Shown piece by piece: positions 14,373 through 16,793 of a DNA stretch of 16,793 bases. Source of the DNA: Micromonosporaceae bacterium (GTDB lineage: Bacteria; Actinomycetota; Actinomycetes; Mycobacteriales; Micromonosporaceae). The translations under genes were made by a program, and so were the position numbers. The notes below the pieces were generated by a model. It saw nothing but the letters and a program-made list of their open reading frames with translations, had not been told where the DNA came from and did not search any database. Every line of letters starts with the position of its first letter. The first letter of the stretch is position 1. The DNA lies in NCBI GenBank assembly GCA_019689695.1, contig JADGHA010000033.1, positions 1 to 16,793 on the forward strand, read 5' to 3'.

Positions 14373-14415
14373 CGGCGGCGTGGCGGCAGGTTGCCGGGCT
14401 TCAGCCGCGCGGCGA

Positions 14416-16023
14416 TCAGATCACCGTCGCCGCCTGCTCGTCCACCGAGGCGCCCTCGGCAGTCCCCTCGTAGCCCGGCGCGCCGCCGCGCAGCTCGCGG
14501 TCGGGCAGCGCGAGGGTGATCGCGACGGCGACCAGCGCGACGGCGCCGGCGATCAGGAAGACGGTGTGCAAGGCTTCCACGAACGCCGACTGGATCGCGC
14601 CGCGGATCGGACCCGGCAGGGCGAGGATCTTCGCCGGCTCGTTGACCGAGATGCCGGTGGTGCCGGCTCGGGCGAACCGCTCGGCCTGCCCGGGGGGCAG
14701 CTGCCGGATCGCGCCCGGCAGCCGGGTGGACAGCTCCGCGTTGAGGCGGGATGTCAGGGCGGCGCCCAGGATCGCCACCCCGAACGCCCCGCCGAGCGAG
14801 CGGAAGAACGTCGCCGCCGCGGTGCCCGCCCCCATGTCCCGCATGGTCACCGCGTTCTGCACGGCCAGGATCAGCGACTGCAGGCACAGGCCCAGCCCGA
14901 TCCCCACCACGACCATGTCGAGGAAGGCGACCCGCAGCGGGGAATCCACGTGCACCCGGGTGAACAGGAACATGCCGGCGGTGAACACCAGCGAACCGGC
15001 CACCGGGAACCACTTGTAGCGGCCGATGCGGCTCATCGCCCGGCCCGAGCTGACCGAGGTGACGATGATGGCGGCCATCATCGGCAGCATCAGCAGCCCG
15101 CTCGTGGTGGGCGAGGCGCCCTTGACGATCTGCAGGTAGAGCGGGATGAAGATGATCGAGCCGAACATCACCAGGCCGAGGACGAAGCCGGCGCCGTTGG
15201 CCAGCGCGAAGGTGGGCCGGCGGAACAGGTGCAACGGCAGGATCGGCTCGCTGGCCCGCCGCTCCCGCAGCACGAACAGCGTGGCCAGCACCGCGCCGGC
15301 GGCGAACAACCCGATGATCGCCCCCGAGCCCCAGGCGTACTGGTTGCCGCCCCAGGACAGCGCCAGCAGCAGGCAGCTGACACCGACCACCATGAGCGCG
15401 GCGCCCGGGTAGTCGATGGCGTGCGCGCGGCGGCGGTACGGGATCAGGCGCATCACGTGGTAGCAGACCACCACGGCCAGCACCCCCAACGGCACGTTGA
15501 GGTAGAAGATCCACCGCCAGTTGTGCTCGGCGAAGTAGCCGCCGGCCAGCGGGCCGGCGACCGAGGCGAGGCCGAACACGGCCCCGAACAGGCCCTGGTA
15601 GCGGCCACGCTCGCGGGGTGTGACCGCGTCCGAGATGATGGTGAAGGCGAGCGTCATCAGGCCGCCGGCCCCCAGCCCCTGGATCCCCCGGAAGAGGATC
15701 AGCTCGGTCATGTTGACCGAGAGTCCGGCCAGCACCGAGCCGACCACGAAGGTGACGATCGCGAACAGGAACACCCGCCGCCGGCCAACCAGGTCGCTGA
15801 CCTTGCCGTAGAGCGGGGTGGAGGCGGTGGAGGCGAGCAGGTACGCGGTGACCACCCAGGAGTAGTGGCTGATCCCGCCCAGCTCGCCGACGATGGTGGG
15901 CAGCGCGGTACCGACGATGGTCTGGTCCAGCGCGGCCAGCAGCATCCCGGTCATCAGGCCGAGCATGAGCAGCAGCACCTGCCGGTGGCGCAAAGGACGG
16001 GCCGCGGGGAGTTCGGTCTGCAT
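14416..16023 (-). CDS. Major facilitator superfamily exporter, DHA2 (14-helix) type
   Basis: Proton-driven drug or metabolite exporter of 535 residues, the usual length for the 14-helix DHA2 group. The first helix carries LDQTIVGTALPTIVGELGG, a signature of the group. Motif A is GKVSDLVGRRR (73-83). The motif C region, GLASVAGPLAGGYF (151-164), is followed by NWRWIFYLNVPLG (168-180), also typical of DHA2. A large loop (about 443-486, rich in Pro, Ala and Arg) precedes the last helix. The tail is hydrophilic and acidic (EGTAEGASVDEQAATVI). I chose the ATG at 16023 with GAGG upstream; the open frame to 16302 would add 93 non-membrane residues overlapping the divergent gene. Substrate cannot be told. 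No regulator gene is adjacent inside the window. Confidence 0.9.
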   Translation of the reverse strand: MQTELPAARPLRHRQVLLLMLGLMTGMLLAALDQTIVGTALPTIVGELGGISHYSWVVTAYLLASTASTPLYGKVSDLVGRRRVFLFAIVTFVVGSVLAGLSVNMTELILFRGIQGLGAGGLMTLAFTIISDAVTPRERGRYQGLFGAVFGLASVAGPLAGGYFAEHNWRWIFYLNVPLGVLAVVVCYHVMRLIPYRRRAHAIDYPGAALMVVGVSCLLLALSWGGNQYAWGSGAIIGLFAAGAVLATLFVLRERRASEPILPLHLFRRPTFALANGAGFVLGLVMFGSIIFIPLYLQIVKGASPTTSGLLMLPMMAAIIVTSVSSGRAMSRIGRYKWFPVAGSLVFTAGMFLFTRVHVDSPLRVAFLDMVVVGIGLGLCLQSLILAVQNAVTMRDMGAGTAAATFFRSLGGAFGVAILGAALTSRLNAELSTRLPGAIRQLPPGQAERFARAGTTGISVNEPAKILALPGPIRGAIQSAFVEALHTVFLIAGAVALVAVAITLALPDRELRGGAPGYEGTAEGASVDEQAATVI

Positions 16024-16087
16024 CCAAGAACCTCGTACCCGGAAACTCGTTCGACCACCGTGCCCGGCGCCACCATCATGAAACGTC

Positions 16088-16793
16088 GTGAGCGCGGCGG
16101 GGGACAGGCGGCGGTACCTGCTGGACCTCACCCCGCTGCGGACGTCCCGCGACTTCCGCCTGCTGTTCGCCGCATCCGGCGTATCCGGCTTCGGCTCCTT
16201 CATCACGTACGTCACCGTCCCGTACCAGGTCGCGCGGCTCACCGACGACCCGCTGCTGGTCGGGCTGCTCGGCGTGGCCGAGCTGGTCCCGCTGCTGGTC
16301 ATGGCGTTCGTCGGCGGCGCACTGGCGGACTACCTGGACCGGCGGCTGCTGGTGCTCTCCGGTGAGGTCGCGTTCACCGGGCTCACCGGTCTCCTGCTGG
16401 TCAACGCCTTCTCTGACACGCCGCACCTGTGGCTGCTGTACGTCGTCGCCGGGCTGACCGCCGCGATCGACGGCGTCCAGCGTCCGGCGCTGGAGGGTTT
16501 GGTTCCGCGGCTGGTGACGCCGCAGGAGATCCCGGCCGCAAGTGCGCTGAGCTCGCTGCGGATGCAGCTCGCCGCGCTGGGCGGGCCCTCGCTGGCCGGG
16601 GTCCTGATCGCCACCACCGGCGTGGCCTGGGTGTACGCGATCGACCTGGCCACCTTCGCGTTCTCGCTGGCCTGCCTGGCGGCGATGCGGAGGGTGCCGC
16701 CGCCCCCAGCGGCCGACCGCCCCTCGCTGCGCTCGGTCGCGGCCGGCCTGCGGTACGCGGGGAGCCGGCCAGAGCTGCGCGGCCCCTACCTGG
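16088..16793 (+). CDS. Major facilitator superfamily transporter, N-terminal part (cut by window end)
   Basis: An open frame from GTG 16088 runs to the window end without a stop, giving 235 residues. It begins SAAGDRRRYLLDLTPLRTS and then RDFRLLFAASGVSGFGSFIT, the opening typical of the EntS-like group of transporters. Motif A is GGALADYLDRR (about 77-87). Hydrophobic helices follow: GLTGLLLVNAF, LWLLYVVAGLTAAIDG and LATFAFSLACLAAM. VQRPALEGLVPRLV and SLRMQLAALGGPSLAG are also typical of that group. I see no clear ribosome site, so the start is less sure than the family. The gene is divergent from the DHA2 transporter with 64 bases between the two starts. It is probably an exporter of small molecules; the substrate is unknown. 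Confidence 0.8.
   Translation, partial: MSAAGDRRRYLLDLTPLRTSRDFRLLFAASGVSGFGSFITYVTVPYQVARLTDDPLLVGLLGVAELVPLLVMAFVGGALADYLDRRLLVLSGEVAFTGLTGLLLVNAFSDTPHLWLLYVVAGLTAAIDGVQRPALEGLVPRLVTPQEIPAASALSSLRMQLAALGGPSLAGVLIATTGVAWVYAIDLATFAFSLACLAAMRRVPPPPAADRPSLRSVAAGLRYAGSRPELRGPYL

Noticed and set aside
14318..16027. Open frame of 569 codons on the minus strand
   Set aside because: Frame shadow of the DHA2 transporter, which has all its family motifs in the other frame.

Overview
This is a 16.8 kb chromosomal stretch from a high-GC Gram-positive bacterium. Overall GC is very high, with strong G/C preference at codon third positions. GTG and TTG starts are frequent, several promoters look leaderless, and the gene content (XPB helicase with a helicase-associated partner, Ku with a lysine-rich tail, LigD split into separate proteins) is typical of Actinobacteria. 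A Micromonospora/Actinoplanes-type host is my best guess, from general gene style only. I see no tRNA, rRNA, insertion sequence, phage gene or CRISPR array.

Layout. (1) 1-3033, DNA repair and cell wall: the C-terminus of a helicase-associated protein (+), a convergent secreted L,D-transpeptidase (-), then the XPB-type helicase (+), closed by a strong hairpin. (2) 3065-8334, a mirror-image pair of carbohydrate cassettes. A small SCP2-like protein is directly coupled to a glycogen-debranching-type glycosidase (3065-5487, +). Facing it tail to tail is a second, paralogous SCP2/debranching pair (8067-5613, -), preceded by a 73-residue protein of unknown role. Three tandem 16-bp repeats lie in the convergent junction. 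(3) 8397-11535, non-homologous end joining: ku on + is divergent from an ATP-dependent DNA ligase and a LigD-type polymerase, which are separate overlapping genes on -. A possible 54-codon ORF with a CTG start is attached to the polymerase stop codon. (4) 11613-14325: a DoxX-like membrane protein and an acyl-CoA synthetase on -, divergent from a NUDIX hydrolase on +. A short inverted repeat and two leaderless-type -10 elements lie between the last two. (5) 14416-16793: two divergent major-facilitator transporters, a 14-helix DHA2 drug-exporter type (-) and a second type cut by the window end (+).

How the genes fit together. Ku would hold broken ends, the polymerase would fill or extend them and the ligase would seal them. 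XPB and its partner fragment suggest a second DNA-repair locus. The debranching enzymes would work on alpha-glucan or a related glucoside in the cytoplasm. Why each is tied to an SCP2-like protein is the least explained feature of the window, and the duplicated inverted arrangement is the best candidate for an undescribed system. The rest is ordinary actinobacterial housekeeping and accessory content.
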